NCBI RefSeq assembly: GCF_034651555.1
Contig: NZ_JAYEEQ010000002.1
Coordinates: forward strand, 186,001 to 250,000
Source: Aurantibrevibacter litoralis
GTDB lineage: Bacteria > Bacteroidota > Bacteroidia > Flavobacteriales > Flavobacteriaceae
DNA length: 64,000 bases
Direction: 5' to 3'
Shown: piece after piece, positions 54,073 to 63,618 of the stretch
How positions within the stretch are numbered: the stretch's first letter is position 1
Layout of the letters: every line of letters starts with the position of its first letter
Translations under genes and position numbers: made by a program
The notes under the pieces: model-generated
Seen by the model: the letters and a program-made list of their open reading frames with translations, nothing else
Database searches by the model: none
Told to the model about the DNA's origin: nothing

Positions 54073-55429
54073 TCTTTTTGAGGCTTTTGATACCATTTCA
54101 CCCAAAGTTTGGAAACAAAAAATTCAATTTGAACTTGATGGTGCAGATTATGCGAATACCCTAATTTGGGAAACTCCCGAAGGCATCAAGGTAAAACCTT
54201 TTTATACCGCCGAAGATAGTGCCGAAAATACCTTAGCAACTCCTACCAACGCCGAAAAACGGTGGAAAATTGGTCAACTTATTTATGCCGGAAATGCGGT
54301 AATCGCCAATAAAAAAGCAGTAGAAGCAGTGCAACAAGGGGCAGAAAGTCTTATTTTTAATCTTCCATCAAACGAAGTACCCATCCCTAAAGTACTGCAA
54401 GGGCTTAACAAACCTGAAATTCCGGTGCACTGCTATCCTCAATTTTTACCCGAAATTAGCGATATCAAAAAATTACAACATTTTACAGCGACCTACCTCT
54501 GTGTAGATCCTATAGGACACCTTGCCCAAACCGGAAATTGGTTTTTCAACGAAAAAAAAGATTGGGAAATGCTTTCCAACGGAATAAATCATGGTTCCAA
54601 TCTTGCACTAAGCGTAGACAGCAGCCTCTACCAAAACGCAGGAGCCAACAAGGTGCAACAATTGGCCTATGCCCTAGCACATGCCCACGAATATATCCAT
54701 TTTTTGGCCAGTACAAAGCAATTAACTTCTTGCAAACGAATCGTTTTTAAGGTGGCGGTAGGCAGCCATTATTTCTTTGAAATTGCTAAGCTAAGAGCCC
54801 TCAGACAGTTATGGAACACCCTTGCTAGCGAATATGATATTTCCTGGGAATGCCATATTTTGGCCACCCCTACGCTACGGAACAAAACCATATACAGCTA
54901 TAATACCAATATGTTGCGCACTACTATGGAGTGTATGGCAGCGATTATGGGTGGTGCCGATACCATTTCTAATGTAGCGTACGACGCAGTGTACCACAAA
55001 GAAAATGATTTTGGCCAACGCATCGCCAGAAATCAGCTTTTAGTACTAAAACACGAAAGTTATTTGAGTGCCGTAGCACATCCGGCAGACGGCAGTTATT
55101 ACGTGGAATCGGTAACGCAACAACTGGCAGAAAAATCGTTAGCCTTATTCAAATCCATTGAACAGGGCGGTGGATTTCTGGCACAACTAAAAGCACATAC
55201 CATTCAAAAAAAAATAAAGGAAAATGCTGCTAAAGAGCAACAACGTTTTGCGGAAGGCAAGGAAGTTTTGGTAGGAACCAATGCCTATGCCCTGCCGGAC
55301 GAAAAAATGAAAGTGGAACTGCAACGCTATCCCTTTGTAAAAACCAACCGCATAAAAACCTTCCTGGAGCCCATTATAATACGGCGATTGGCGGAAGTCT
55401 TGGAACAAAAAAGGTTGGATCATGAATAG
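54059..55429 (+). CDS. mutA: Methylmalonyl-CoA mutase, small (non-catalytic) subunit
   Basis: A 456-residue subunit. It has the MutB-like barrel with recognisable segments (FELDGADYANTLIWETPEGIKVKPFY, MECMAAIMGGADTISNVAYD, QRIARNQLLVLKHE), but stops after the barrel and lacks a C-terminal B12-binding domain. Other small subunits are longer (about 620-640 residues), with a degenerate B12 domain; the short form without it is common in Bacteroidota. It overlaps the DivIC-like gene by 14 bp and mutB by 8 bp, so expression is coupled. Confidence 0.9.
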   Translation: MPKTDLFEAFDTISPKVWKQKIQFELDGADYANTLIWETPEGIKVKPFYTAEDSAENTLATPTNAEKRWKIGQLIYAGNAVIANKKAVEAVQQGAESLIFNLPSNEVPIPKVLQGLNKPEIPVHCYPQFLPEISDIKKLQHFTATYLCVDPIGHLAQTGNWFFNEKKDWEMLSNGINHGSNLALSVDSSLYQNAGANKVQQLAYALAHAHEYIHFLASTKQLTSCKRIVFKVAVGSHYFFEIAKLRALRQLWNTLASEYDISWECHILATPTLRNKTIYSYNTNMLRTTMECMAAIMGGADTISNVAYDAVYHKENDFGQRIARNQLLVLKHESYLSAVAHPADGSYYVESVTQQLAEKSLALFKSIEQGGGFLAQLKAHTIQKKIKENAAKEQQRFAEGKEVLVGTNAYALPDEKMKVELQRYPFVKTNRIKTFLEPIIIRRLAEVLEQKRLDHE

Positions 55430-57611
55430 AAAAAATCTGCAACATTTGCAATTGCAAACCACCATAAAAAAATCCAAAAATACGATATATGGTTGGGAAG
55501 AAAAGACAGATGAGGAGGCTATTACGCAGACCCCGGAGGGAATTGACCTGAAACCCCGGTACTCTCACAGCGATATTTCTGGATTAAAACATCTAGGTTT
55601 TGCTGCAGGTTTTCCACCCTTTCTTAGAGGTCCGTACCCCACCATGTATGTGCAAAAGCCATGGACGATACGGCAGTACGCCGGATTTTCTACCGCAGCA
55701 GAAAGCAATGCGTTTTATCGTGAGAATTTAAAAGCCGGTCAAAAAGGGCTTTCTGTTGCCTTTGATTTACCCACCCACAGAGGATACGACAGCGACCACC
55801 CACGCGTGGAAGGCGATGTGGGCAAAGCGGGTGTGGCTATTGATACGGTAGAAGATATGAAAATACTGTTTAATGCCATTCCGCTAGATAAAATGTCGGT
55901 GTCCATGACGATGAACGGTGCGGTTTTGCCCATTTTAGCGTTTTATATTGTGGCAGCTCAAGAACAAGGTGTACATCCGGAGCAGCTATCGGGTACCATA
56001 CAGAATGACATTCTAAAAGAATTTATGGTACGCAACACCTATATCTATCCGCCAAAAGCCTCCATGCTTATCGTGTCTGATATTTTTGAATATACCAGCA
56101 AGTATATGCCCAAATATAACAGCATCAGCGTATCTGGCTATCATATCCATGAAGCTGGTGCCCCGGCTGAGTTAGAATTGGCCTATACGCTGGCCAATGG
56201 TTTGGAATACATTCGTACCGGCCTTAGAGCAGGCTTGCGCATCGACGATTTTGCACCTCGAATTTCCTTTTTTTGGGGTATAGGAATGAATCATTTTATG
56301 GAAATTGCCAAATTGCGGGCTGCCCGGGTGCTTTGGGCTACGTTGGTACGGCAATTTAAACCTAAAAATGAAAAATCGCTTATGCTCCGAACCCACTCTC
56401 AAACCAGTGGCTGGAGCCTCACCGAACAAGATCCATTTAACAATGTCGCCAGAACTACCATTGAAGCCGCCGCCGCTGTTTTTGGAGGCACACAAAGCCT
56501 ACACACCAATGCCCTAGATGAAGCCATAGCCTTACCCACCGAATTTTCGGCACGTATTGCCAGAAACACCCAACTCTATCTTAGGGACGAGACAAAAATT
56601 ACAAAAACCGTAGATCCTTGGGCGGGCAGTTATTATGTAGAGTACCTAACGAACGAACTTGCCACAAAAGCGTGGGCACTAATTCAAGAAATAGAAGAGC
56701 TAGGCGGAATGACCATTGCTATAGCATCGGGCATACCTAAAATGAAAATTGAAGAGGCTGCCGCCAAAAAACAAGCACGAATCGATGACGGAAAAGAAAG
56801 CATTATTGGCGTAAATAAAATACCTTGGAATGAAGATGATGCGCTACAAATATTAGAGGTAAACAACCAAGAAGTTCGGCAAAAGCAAATCGCATTTCTT
56901 ACCTCCATAAAACAAAAAAGAGATGCTAAGACCGTAAAAAATACGCTTGAAGAATTAAAAATAGCTGCCAGGGAAAAAAGCAGCAAATCTTATAAAAACA
57001 ACGATCCTAATGCAGTAAGCAAAAATTTACTAGCTTTAGCCATCGATGCTGCCAAAGCTAGAGCCACTCTTGGTGAAATAAGCAGTGCACTAGAAGAAGT
57101 CTTTGAGAGGCATACAGAACCAATTAATGCAATAAGTGGCGTGTTCTCTAAAGAAATTAAAAATAACGAAAGTTTTAAAAAAGCCTGTGCGTTGGCAGAC
57201 CTTTTTGCTATAGAGGAGGGACGCCGACCCCGCATTATGATTGCTAAAATGGGACAAGACGGACACGACAGAGGTGCCAAAATAGTCGCTACCGCTTATG
57301 CCGATATTGGCTTTGATGTAGATATTGGCCCTTTGTTTCAAACTCCGGCAGAAACGGCTAAGCAGGCTGTAGAAAATGATGTACACATACTGGGCATCTC
57401 TACTTTGGCAGGTAGTCATAAGACGCTGGTACCAAAAGTTATTGATGCACTTAAAAGCTACGGCAGAGAAGACATTATGGTTATTGTTGGAGGTGTTGTT
57501 CCCAAACAGGACTACGAATTTCTCTTTAAGGCCGGAGTGGTTGCTATTTATGGCCCGGGGACACCCATAAGCGATGCCGCCATTCAAATTTTGGAGATTT
57601 TAATGGATTAA
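55422..57611 (+). CDS. mutB: Methylmalonyl-CoA mutase, large catalytic subunit
   Basis: A 729-residue enzyme interconverting (R)-methylmalonyl-CoA and succinyl-CoA with adenosylcobalamin. The substrate barrel (about 30-420) has GFPPFLRGPYPTMY, RTHSQTSGWSLTEQDPFNN and TQSLHTNALDEA. The B12-binding domain (about 590-725) has the DGHDRG motif with the cobalt-coordinating His, then LGISTLAGSH and IVGGVVP. All catalytic parts seem intact. It supports propionate metabolism or succinate-propionate conversion, with MeaB as chaperone from 11034-12071. Confidence 0.96.
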   Translation: MNRKNLQHLQLQTTIKKSKNTIYGWEEKTDEEAITQTPEGIDLKPRYSHSDISGLKHLGFAAGFPPFLRGPYPTMYVQKPWTIRQYAGFSTAAESNAFYRENLKAGQKGLSVAFDLPTHRGYDSDHPRVEGDVGKAGVAIDTVEDMKILFNAIPLDKMSVSMTMNGAVLPILAFYIVAAQEQGVHPEQLSGTIQNDILKEFMVRNTYIYPPKASMLIVSDIFEYTSKYMPKYNSISVSGYHIHEAGAPAELELAYTLANGLEYIRTGLRAGLRIDDFAPRISFFWGIGMNHFMEIAKLRAARVLWATLVRQFKPKNEKSLMLRTHSQTSGWSLTEQDPFNNVARTTIEAAAAVFGGTQSLHTNALDEAIALPTEFSARIARNTQLYLRDETKITKTVDPWAGSYYVEYLTNELATKAWALIQEIEELGGMTIAIASGIPKMKIEEAAAKKQARIDDGKESIIGVNKIPWNEDDALQILEVNNQEVRQKQIAFLTSIKQKRDAKTVKNTLEELKIAAREKSSKSYKNNDPNAVSKNLLALAIDAAKARATLGEISSALEEVFERHTEPINAISGVFSKEIKNNESFKKACALADLFAIEEGRRPRIMIAKMGQDGHDRGAKIVATAYADIGFDVDIGPLFQTPAETAKQAVENDVHILGISTLAGSHKTLVPKVIDALKSYGREDIMVIVGGVVPKQDYEFLFKAGVVAIYGPGTPISDAAIQILEILMD

Positions 57612-57759
57612 GGAATCAGTCACTTAAGGTGCTGCAACAATGACGGATTAATTTAACGCACTTTAACAAGGTATACGCTAGTTATTCACCCCGTGTTAAC
57701 AAATTACATTTTTTAGCATCGTAAATAATCGTATTTTTAGCCCCTAACTTACGACTGTA

Positions 57760-58533
57760 ATGGGCAAGATTATTGCTATAGCAAATCAAAAAGGTGGTGT
57801 GGGTAAAACCACGACTACCGTAAACTTAGCGGCAGCTTTGGGGGTACTGGAAAAGAAGGTGTTATTGATTGATGCAGATCCTCAGGCCAATGCTACATCT
57901 GGACTCGGAATAGATGTAGAAACCATTGAAATTGGTACCTATCAATTAATGGAGCACACCAAAACCGCCAAAGAAACTATTATATCCACTTCATCTCCTA
58001 ATGTAGACCTCATCCCATCTCACATAGACCTTGTAGCGATCGAAATTGAATTGGTAGATAAAGAAGAACGGGAATATATGATGAAAAAGGCCATTGGCGT
58101 ATTGCGGGAAGATTATGATTATATTCTCATAGACTGTGCACCATCCTTAGGGCTATTAACCCTTAATGCCCTTACTGCGGCAGATTCTGTCATGATTCCT
58201 ATACAGTGTGAATATTTTGCTTTGGAAGGCCTTGGTAAATTATTAAATACCATAAAAAGTGTTCAGAAAATACACAATGCGGATTTGGACATTGAAGGCC
58301 TTTTGCTAACGATGTTTGACTCCCGATTACGACTTTCAAATCAAGTCGTTGAAGAAGTAAAAAAGCACTTTAGTGATATGGTTTTTGATACCATTATACA
58401 ACGAAATGTGCGCTTAAGCGAGGCGCCAAGCTATGGCGAAAGTATTATTAAATACGATGCAAGCAGCAAAGGAGCTGCCAATTACTTAACCTTGGCGAAT
58501 GAAGTATTAAAGAAAAACAAGGAAATTGCGTAA
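57760..58533 (+). CDS. parA: Chromosome-partitioning ATPase ParA (Soj)
   Basis: A 257-residue deviant Walker ATPase. It starts MGKIIAIANQKGGVGKTTT, with the signature KGGVGKTT; the Walker A' and B segments are LLIDADPQANATSGLG and YILIDCAPSLGLL. ParA moves ParB-bound origins on the nucleoid. Its stop overlaps the parB ATG by one base. parAB pairs are usually close to oriC, but no dnaA, DnaA-box cluster or parS site was found in this window. The 148 bp upstream contain the operon promoter region. Confidence 0.96.
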   Translation: MGKIIAIANQKGGVGKTTTTVNLAAALGVLEKKVLLIDADPQANATSGLGIDVETIEIGTYQLMEHTKTAKETIISTSSPNVDLIPSHIDLVAIEIELVDKEEREYMMKKAIGVLREDYDYILIDCAPSLGLLTLNALTAADSVMIPIQCEYFALEGLGKLLNTIKSVQKIHNADLDIEGLLLTMFDSRLRLSNQVVEEVKKHFSDMVFDTIIQRNVRLSEAPSYGESIIKYDASSKGAANYLTLANEVLKKNKEIA

Positions 58534-59438
58534 TGGCAAAAGCAACAAAAAAACAAGCCTTAGGCAGAGGGCTATCTGCTTTATTAAAAGATCCGGATAA
58601 CGATATACGATCGGCTAGCGATAAAAATGCCGATAAGGTGGTGGGTAGTATCGTAGAATTAGATATTGACGCTATTGAGGTAAACCCTTTTCAGCCCCGG
58701 TCTAATTTTAACGATGAGGCACTTCGGGAATTGGCCAGTTCAATAAAAGAATTGGGGGTTATTCAACCCATTACTGTTCGGAAAATTGCATTTAACACCT
58801 ACCAATTAGTTTCCGGAGAACGACGCTATAGAGCATCTAAACTAATTGGATTAGAAAGTATTCCGGCCTATATTCGCATAGCTAACGATCAGGAATCTCT
58901 AGAAATGGCTCTTGTTGAAAACATACAACGACAAGATCTGGATCCTATAGAAATTGCGCTGTCCTATCAGCGACTTATTGACGAAATAGAACTTACCCAA
59001 GAAAAATTAAGTGACAGGGTTGGCAAAAAACGATCTACCATTACCAATTATTTGCGTTTATTGCGATTAGATCCTATTCTACAAACGGGCATGCGCGATG
59101 GCTTTATGAGCATGGGTCATGGCAGGGCGCTAGTCAATATAGATAAAAAGGAAGATCAGCTTGCCCTTTATGAAAAAATAATAGGCGAAAATCTTTCTGT
59201 TCGGGAAACCGAAAAATTAGTAAGAGAACATCAGGAAGGTAAAGCCAAACCCAGTGAACCCGTTAAAAAAAGAGCAATTACACCTCCCTATATAGCCTCT
59301 AGTATACCTGAATTAACGGAGTACTTGGCTGCCAAAATAGAAGTTAAAGCCACCGCCAATGGCAAAGGAAAAATGACCATAGCTTTCCATTCTGAAGAAG
59401 AATTTAAACGCCTTAAAAAATTAATTACGGGTGCATAA
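58533..59438 (+). CDS. parB: Chromosome-partitioning protein ParB
   Basis: A 301-residue CTPase and parS-binding protein. An N-terminal KKQALGRGLSALL is the conserved ParA-stimulating segment. The ParB/Srx domain (about 40-130) includes NPFQPRSNF, GVIQPITVRK and the CTP-binding SGERRYRASK; the HTH region has LSDRVGKKRSTITNYLRLLRL. The C-terminal dimer domain closes the protein. The end overlaps the DUF5683 gene by eight bases. Confidence 0.95.
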   Translation: MAKATKKQALGRGLSALLKDPDNDIRSASDKNADKVVGSIVELDIDAIEVNPFQPRSNFNDEALRELASSIKELGVIQPITVRKIAFNTYQLVSGERRYRASKLIGLESIPAYIRIANDQESLEMALVENIQRQDLDPIEIALSYQRLIDEIELTQEKLSDRVGKKRSTITNYLRLLRLDPILQTGMRDGFMSMGHGRALVNIDKKEDQLALYEKIIGENLSVRETEKLVREHQEGKAKPSEPVKKRAITPPYIASSIPELTEYLAAKIEVKATANGKGKMTIAFHSEEEFKRLKKLITGA

Positions 59439-60078
59439 CAGCCTCATTCTTTTGCTTACTCTTTTCTTTTTTGTTGCACTAGCGAGCGCACAAGAAACAG
59501 AAGTGGACACCCAAACCCCAGATTCTGTACGCGTAGATCTAAAAAAAAAAGGAATTGTTATTAACGATTCTGTGCTTTACAAGCGAAAAGAAATCAATCC
59601 GCTTGCCCCGAGTAAAGCGGCTTTTTATTCGGCGGTAATTCCCGGATTGGGACAAATTTACAATCGTCGTTATTGGAAAGTACCCATTGTGTACGCTGCG
59701 ATTGGCACAGGTGTTTATGCATATACATGGAATAACGACCAATATAATCGTTTTCGAGACGCCTTTAAAAGCAGGCAGGCAGGCTTTACCAACGATGAGT
59801 TTTTTGATCTAAATGGAGATGGCAATCCGAACGGTTTACCCGATTTTTCGAACGAGGCTTTAGAAAGTGGTCAGGAACGCTTTCAACGAGACAGGGATTT
59901 GGCTCTATTAATTACCATAGGACTCTATGTGCTGAATATCGTGGATGCCAATGTAGATGCACATTTAAAACAGTTTAATGTGGATGATAATTTAAGTATG
60001 GATTTTAAGCCATTTCTAGATCTTGATCCCATAACGGCCAACCCCACCTACGGTATGGCTTTAATCCTAAAATTTTAA
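59431..60078 (+). CDS. DUF5683 domain protein
   Basis: A 215-residue exported protein with signal peptide (LLLTLFFFVALASAQ). The DUF5683 core AAFYSAVIPGLGQIYNRRYWKVPIVYAAIG contains a hydrophobic segment resembling a TM2-type hairpin, followed by a second hydrophobic stretch (LALLITIGLYVLNIVDANVDAHL). It probably sits in the cell envelope. Function unknown. The GTG start at 59431 lies inside the parB end, so it belongs to the same operon, and its place between parB and dapB is conserved in Bacteroidota. Confidence 0.88.
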   Translation: MHNSLILLLTLFFFVALASAQETEVDTQTPDSVRVDLKKKGIVINDSVLYKRKEINPLAPSKAAFYSAVIPGLGQIYNRRYWKVPIVYAAIGTGVYAYTWNNDQYNRFRDAFKSRQAGFTNDEFFDLNGDGNPNGLPDFSNEALESGQERFQRDRDLALLITIGLYVLNIVDANVDAHLKQFNVDDNLSMDFKPFLDLDPITANPTYGMALILKF

Positions 60079-60082
60079 TCTA

Positions 60083-60793
60083 ATGAATATTGCCTTATTC
60101 GGCTATGGTAAAATGGGTAAAATGATTGCGCAGGTTGCGCAGCAGAGAAACCATACCATAGGCGCCAAAGTAGATGTAGATTCTCCCGAAATTGATTTTA
60201 GCAAAATTGATGTGGCCATAGATTTTAGTATGCCTAATGCGGCTTTTGAGAATATCATAAATTGCATCTCAAACGGAGTTCCCGTTATTTCGGGCACCAC
60301 GGGTTGGCTCAAAGATTATGAGAAAGCTGTTGCCTTTTGTAACGAAAAAGATGGTGCGTTTATCTATGCATCAAACTACAGTTTGGGAGTCAATATTTTC
60401 TTTGAATTAAATGTCTATTTGGCTCAAATGATGAAAAATTTAAGTCAGTACGCCATTTCGTTGGAAGAAATTCACCATACCCAAAAATTAGATGCCCCAA
60501 GCGGAACCGCAATTACTCTGGCCGAAGATATCATCGCTAATAGCACTTATGAACAATGGAAATTAAACGAAGCATCGGACAAAGAACTGGCCATCGTTTC
60601 CAAACGAATCGACTCTGTACCGGGTACACATACCGTTACGTATGAAAGCACAGTAGACAGTATCGAAATAAAACACACCGCACACAACCGAGAGGGATTT
60701 GCATTAGGTGCCGTAATCGCAGCGGAATGGATTCTAGGTAAAAAAGGCGTTTTTAGTATGAAAGATGTATTGGGGTTGAAAGCGACAAAGTAA
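60083..60793 (+). CDS. dapB: 4-hydroxy-tetrahydrodipicolinate reductase
   Basis: A 236-residue NAD(P)H-dependent reductase of the diaminopimelate/lysine pathway. The Rossmann motif GYGKMGKM is at the start; VISGTTGW, ASNYSLGVNIF, and the catalytic HHTQKLDAPSGTA with the His pair and the Lys are intact. It is shorter than E. coli DapB (273) by loss in the N-terminal domain, as is usual in this phylum. Product feeds peptidoglycan synthesis. The gene is four bases after DUF5683. Confidence 0.95.
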   Translation: MNIALFGYGKMGKMIAQVAQQRNHTIGAKVDVDSPEIDFSKIDVAIDFSMPNAAFENIINCISNGVPVISGTTGWLKDYEKAVAFCNEKDGAFIYASNYSLGVNIFFELNVYLAQMMKNLSQYAISLEEIHHTQKLDAPSGTAITLAEDIIANSTYEQWKLNEASDKELAIVSKRIDSVPGTHTVTYESTVDSIEIKHTAHNREGFALGAVIAAEWILGKKGVFSMKDVLGLKATK

Positions 60794-60803
60794 TTAGTAC
60801 AAA

Positions 60804-60841
60804 GTATTCAGTATTCAGTATTCAGTATGCAGTATTCAGTA
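60804..60841. repeat. Heptamer microsatellite
   Basis: Five tandem GTATTCA units (the fourth reads GTATGCA) and a partial sixth, 11 bp after the dapB stop. The length could vary by slippage. The rest of the gap to 61067 is AT-rich, with no gene. Confidence 0.85.
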
Positions 60842-61067
60842 GCAAAAAAAAAGAAATTAAAATGTTGCGTTTTAAATTATGAATTTTAAATATAGCGTGA
60901 ATGCATAAACGAAAATCCAATAATGAAAACGAATTTTTTAAAATAGAAATAAGACATAAAAAGTGAATACTGATATATGTTTTTTTAAACTCAAGACCTT
61001 TTACAAATAAAGTGGAATCAAAAAATCAGAAACTCGGAAACCAGAAACAAACTTTCGACATCAGAGC

Positions 61068-61265
61068 AATAAAAAATTTCTTGAAACTGACTATCCCCGA
61101 GGCAAGCCATAGGGGTGTTTCGCCAGTTTCATTTTGGCCTTTAGACCAAAAACCAAAATTTTGTATTTTACCTCACCCGGAACTGCAAAAAGGCAGTTCC
61201 GACCTCTCCAAAGGAGAGGTAAATTGGAAACCCCGACCCGAGGGTCGGCGAATCTTTAGATTGAA
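61068..61265 (+). repeat. Multi-hairpin dispersed repeat, copy D
   Basis: Fourth copy of the family. Stems three and four are perfect; the fifth is CCCCGACCC with GGGTCGGCG, keeping eight of nine pairs, and its two-base loop is GA instead of AA. It splits dapB from lepB, genes that are otherwise neighbours in an operon, and ends 26 bp before the lepB ATG. Confidence 0.9.
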
Positions 61266-61291
61266 CATTAGATAAAATAAAACCAACAGCA

Positions 61292-62992
61292 ATGAACGGA
61301 ACGCAATGGATCCTTTTTGTAGTACTTGTACAGGTTATACATTTTTTAGGCACCTGGAAATTATATGTAAAAGCAGGTAGAAAAGCATGGGAAGCGGCTA
61401 TCCCAGTGTATAATGCTATAGTGTTGATGCAGATTATTAAGCGCCCTAAATGGTGGGTTATTTTACTATTTATACCGATCATCAATTTACTGATGTTTCC
61501 CGTAATTTGGGTAGAGACCATACGAAGTTTTGGCAAAAACACCTTAATAGATACATGGTTGGTCATGCTTACTTTAGGATTTTACATCTATTATGTAAAC
61601 TATGCCTTAGACGTAACACATGTAAAAGATCGGAGTCTACACCCCGGCACAGCCCTAGGAGAATGGGTGAGTTCCATTGTTTTTGCCATTGTAGCGGCCA
61701 CTTTAGTGCATACCTATTTTATACAGCCTTATGTCATTCCTACACCCTCATTAGAAAAAACCTTGCTTATCGGCGATTTTCTGTTTGTGAGCAAATTTCA
61801 CTATGGTGCAAGAACGCCGATGACCACAGTGGCCGCTCCTATGGTGCATGACACATTGCCTATACTCCATGTAAAATCGTATCTAAACAAACCCCAACTC
61901 CCTTATTTTAGAATTCCGGGATTTAAAAACGTTAAAAAGAACGATATTGTAGTTTTTAGCTGGCCGGCAGATACCGTTAGGCAATTTTTTAAAAGAGAAG
62001 AAGGGGTCGTAAAACCTATCGATAAAAAATCGAATTATGTAAAACGATGTGTGGGCACGCCGGGCGACTCCCTTCAGGTCATTAACGGTCGCGTTCATAT
62101 CAACGGAAAACCTCTTGTACTGTCAGATCGAGCCAAAATACAGTTTGACTATATGGTCTACGGTCAAAATGGGGTTTCCTCTAAAGTATTGCAAGATGCA
62201 GGGGTAACCGATTTTACCAGAACCTATATTGCCCAAACCTTGAACCAAGAGCAGCATGTGGCGCTGCAGCAAAACGGATATTATGTATATCCCAATAACA
62301 ATCAGATTATAATCGTTTCCAATAGTAAAGGCATACGTCCGGATATCATTCAAAAAAACCGTCTGGCACTCAAAGAAATTACCGATCGGAAAAGGGAAGT
62401 AACCCTCACGGACGAAATGGCTCAAAAATTAAGAACGGTAGCGGGTATTGACTCCGTAATCCAAACGATAGATCCCGAAGGGCAGGCTGGATACAATTTG
62501 TTTCCTCAAAGTGCAAACCACCCGTGGAATTATGACAATATGGGGCCAATTTATCTTCCGGAAGCAGGAAAAACAGTGGCGTTGACTTTAGAAACACTTC
62601 CGTTATACAAAAAAATTATAAGGGATTATGAAGGAAATTCTATTTCGGTATCCGGTAACCAAATAAGTATTAATGGCGAGGTTACCAACAGTTACACCTT
62701 TAACCAGGATTATTACTGGATGATGGGCGATAACCGGGACCACTCGGAAGATAGCCGGGCGTGGGGTTATGTCCCCGAAAATCATATTGTGGGCACTCCG
62801 GTATTTATTTGGATGAGTGTGGATAATTTTAATGACGGTATTAAGAATTGGAAGATTCGTTGGGATCGTGTTTTTACGACCGTTAATGGAAAAGGCGAAC
62901 CGGTTTCTTACTTTAAATATTTTCTGATTGTACTGGCAGCCTATTTTGGGTTTGATTATTTTAGGAAGAAACGAAACGCAAAGAAAAGTTGA
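61292..62992 (+). CDS. lepB: Signal peptidase I, large Bacteroidota form
   Basis: A 566-residue membrane protease that removes signal peptides from exported proteins. Several N-terminal hydrophobic segments (to about residue 145) precede the catalytic domain. Ser153 in IPTPSLEKTL and Lys251 in NYVKRCVGTPGDS form the dyad; the conserved GDNRDHSEDSRAWGYVP closes the site near residue 480. Between Lys251 and that box is an insert of about 200 residues. The length is far above E. coli LepB (324), but usual for this group. Repeat copy D lies just upstream. Confidence 0.94.
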   Translation: MNGTQWILFVVLVQVIHFLGTWKLYVKAGRKAWEAAIPVYNAIVLMQIIKRPKWWVILLFIPIINLLMFPVIWVETIRSFGKNTLIDTWLVMLTLGFYIYYVNYALDVTHVKDRSLHPGTALGEWVSSIVFAIVAATLVHTYFIQPYVIPTPSLEKTLLIGDFLFVSKFHYGARTPMTTVAAPMVHDTLPILHVKSYLNKPQLPYFRIPGFKNVKKNDIVVFSWPADTVRQFFKREEGVVKPIDKKSNYVKRCVGTPGDSLQVINGRVHINGKPLVLSDRAKIQFDYMVYGQNGVSSKVLQDAGVTDFTRTYIAQTLNQEQHVALQQNGYYVYPNNNQIIIVSNSKGIRPDIIQKNRLALKEITDRKREVTLTDEMAQKLRTVAGIDSVIQTIDPEGQAGYNLFPQSANHPWNYDNMGPIYLPEAGKTVALTLETLPLYKKIIRDYEGNSISVSGNQISINGEVTNSYTFNQDYYWMMGDNRDHSEDSRAWGYVPENHIVGTPVFIWMSVDNFNDGIKNWKIRWDRVFTTVNGKGEPVSYFKYFLIVLAAYFGFDYFRKKRNAKKS

Positions 62993-63008
62993 TTTGTGAC
63001 TTTGAGGA

Positions 63009-63603
63009 GTTGTGGATTTGGTGATTCGGTGATTCGGTGATTTGCCCCTGGCTCGTCCAAATAAACACATCAACAAATAAACAAATAAACAGTAAAAACT
63101 AGAGTTGTGGATTTGTGGATTCGGTGATTTGCCCCTGACTCATCCAAATAAACACATCAACAAATAAACAAATAAACAGTAAAAACTAGAGTTGTGAATT
63201 TGTGGATTTGTGGATTCGGTGATTTGGTGATTTGTGGATTCGGTGATTTGCCACTGGCTCATCCAAATAAACTCATCAACAAATAAACGCATAAACACAT
63301 AAACAGTAGAAACTAGAGTTGTGGATTCGGTGATTCGGTGATTCGGTGATTTGCCCCTGGCTTATCCAAATAAACACATCAACAAATAAACGCATAAACA
63401 TTAAAAACTAGACCTGTGGATTTGGTGATTCGGTGATTTGCCACTGGCTCATCCAAATAAACACATCAACAAATAAACACATAAACGCATAAACAGTAGA
63501 AACTAGAGTTGTGGATTCGGTGATTCGGTGATTCGGTGATTTGCCCCTGACTCATCCAAATAAACGCATCAACAAATAAACAAATAAACACATCAACAAT
63601 TAA
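63009..63603. repeat. Six-unit tandem array, mostly 95-bp units
   Basis: Units start at 63009, 63104, 63192, 63318, 63413 and 63508 and are 95, 88, 126, 95, 95 and about 96 bp. Each starts GTTGTGGATT, runs through a variable number of CGGTGATT words, then TTTGCCCCTGGCTCATCCAA and a variable run of ATAAACACATCAACAA words, and ends AGTAAAAACTAGA. Unit lengths vary through slippage of the internal words. It fills the gap between lepB and the WbqC gene (62993-63618). There is no identical-repeat/unique-spacer order, so it is not a CRISPR. Confidence 0.92.
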
Positions 63604-63618
63604 ACGAAACAGCAAAGC

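Noticed and set aside
57612..57759. Origin of replication or parS next to parAB
   Set aside because: I see no TGTTTCACGTGAAACA-like site, DnaA-box cluster or dnaA in the window.
63009..63603. Possible CRISPR array
   Set aside because: Units of 88-126 bp are repetitive throughout, with no constant short repeat and unique spacers, and no cas genes are nearby.
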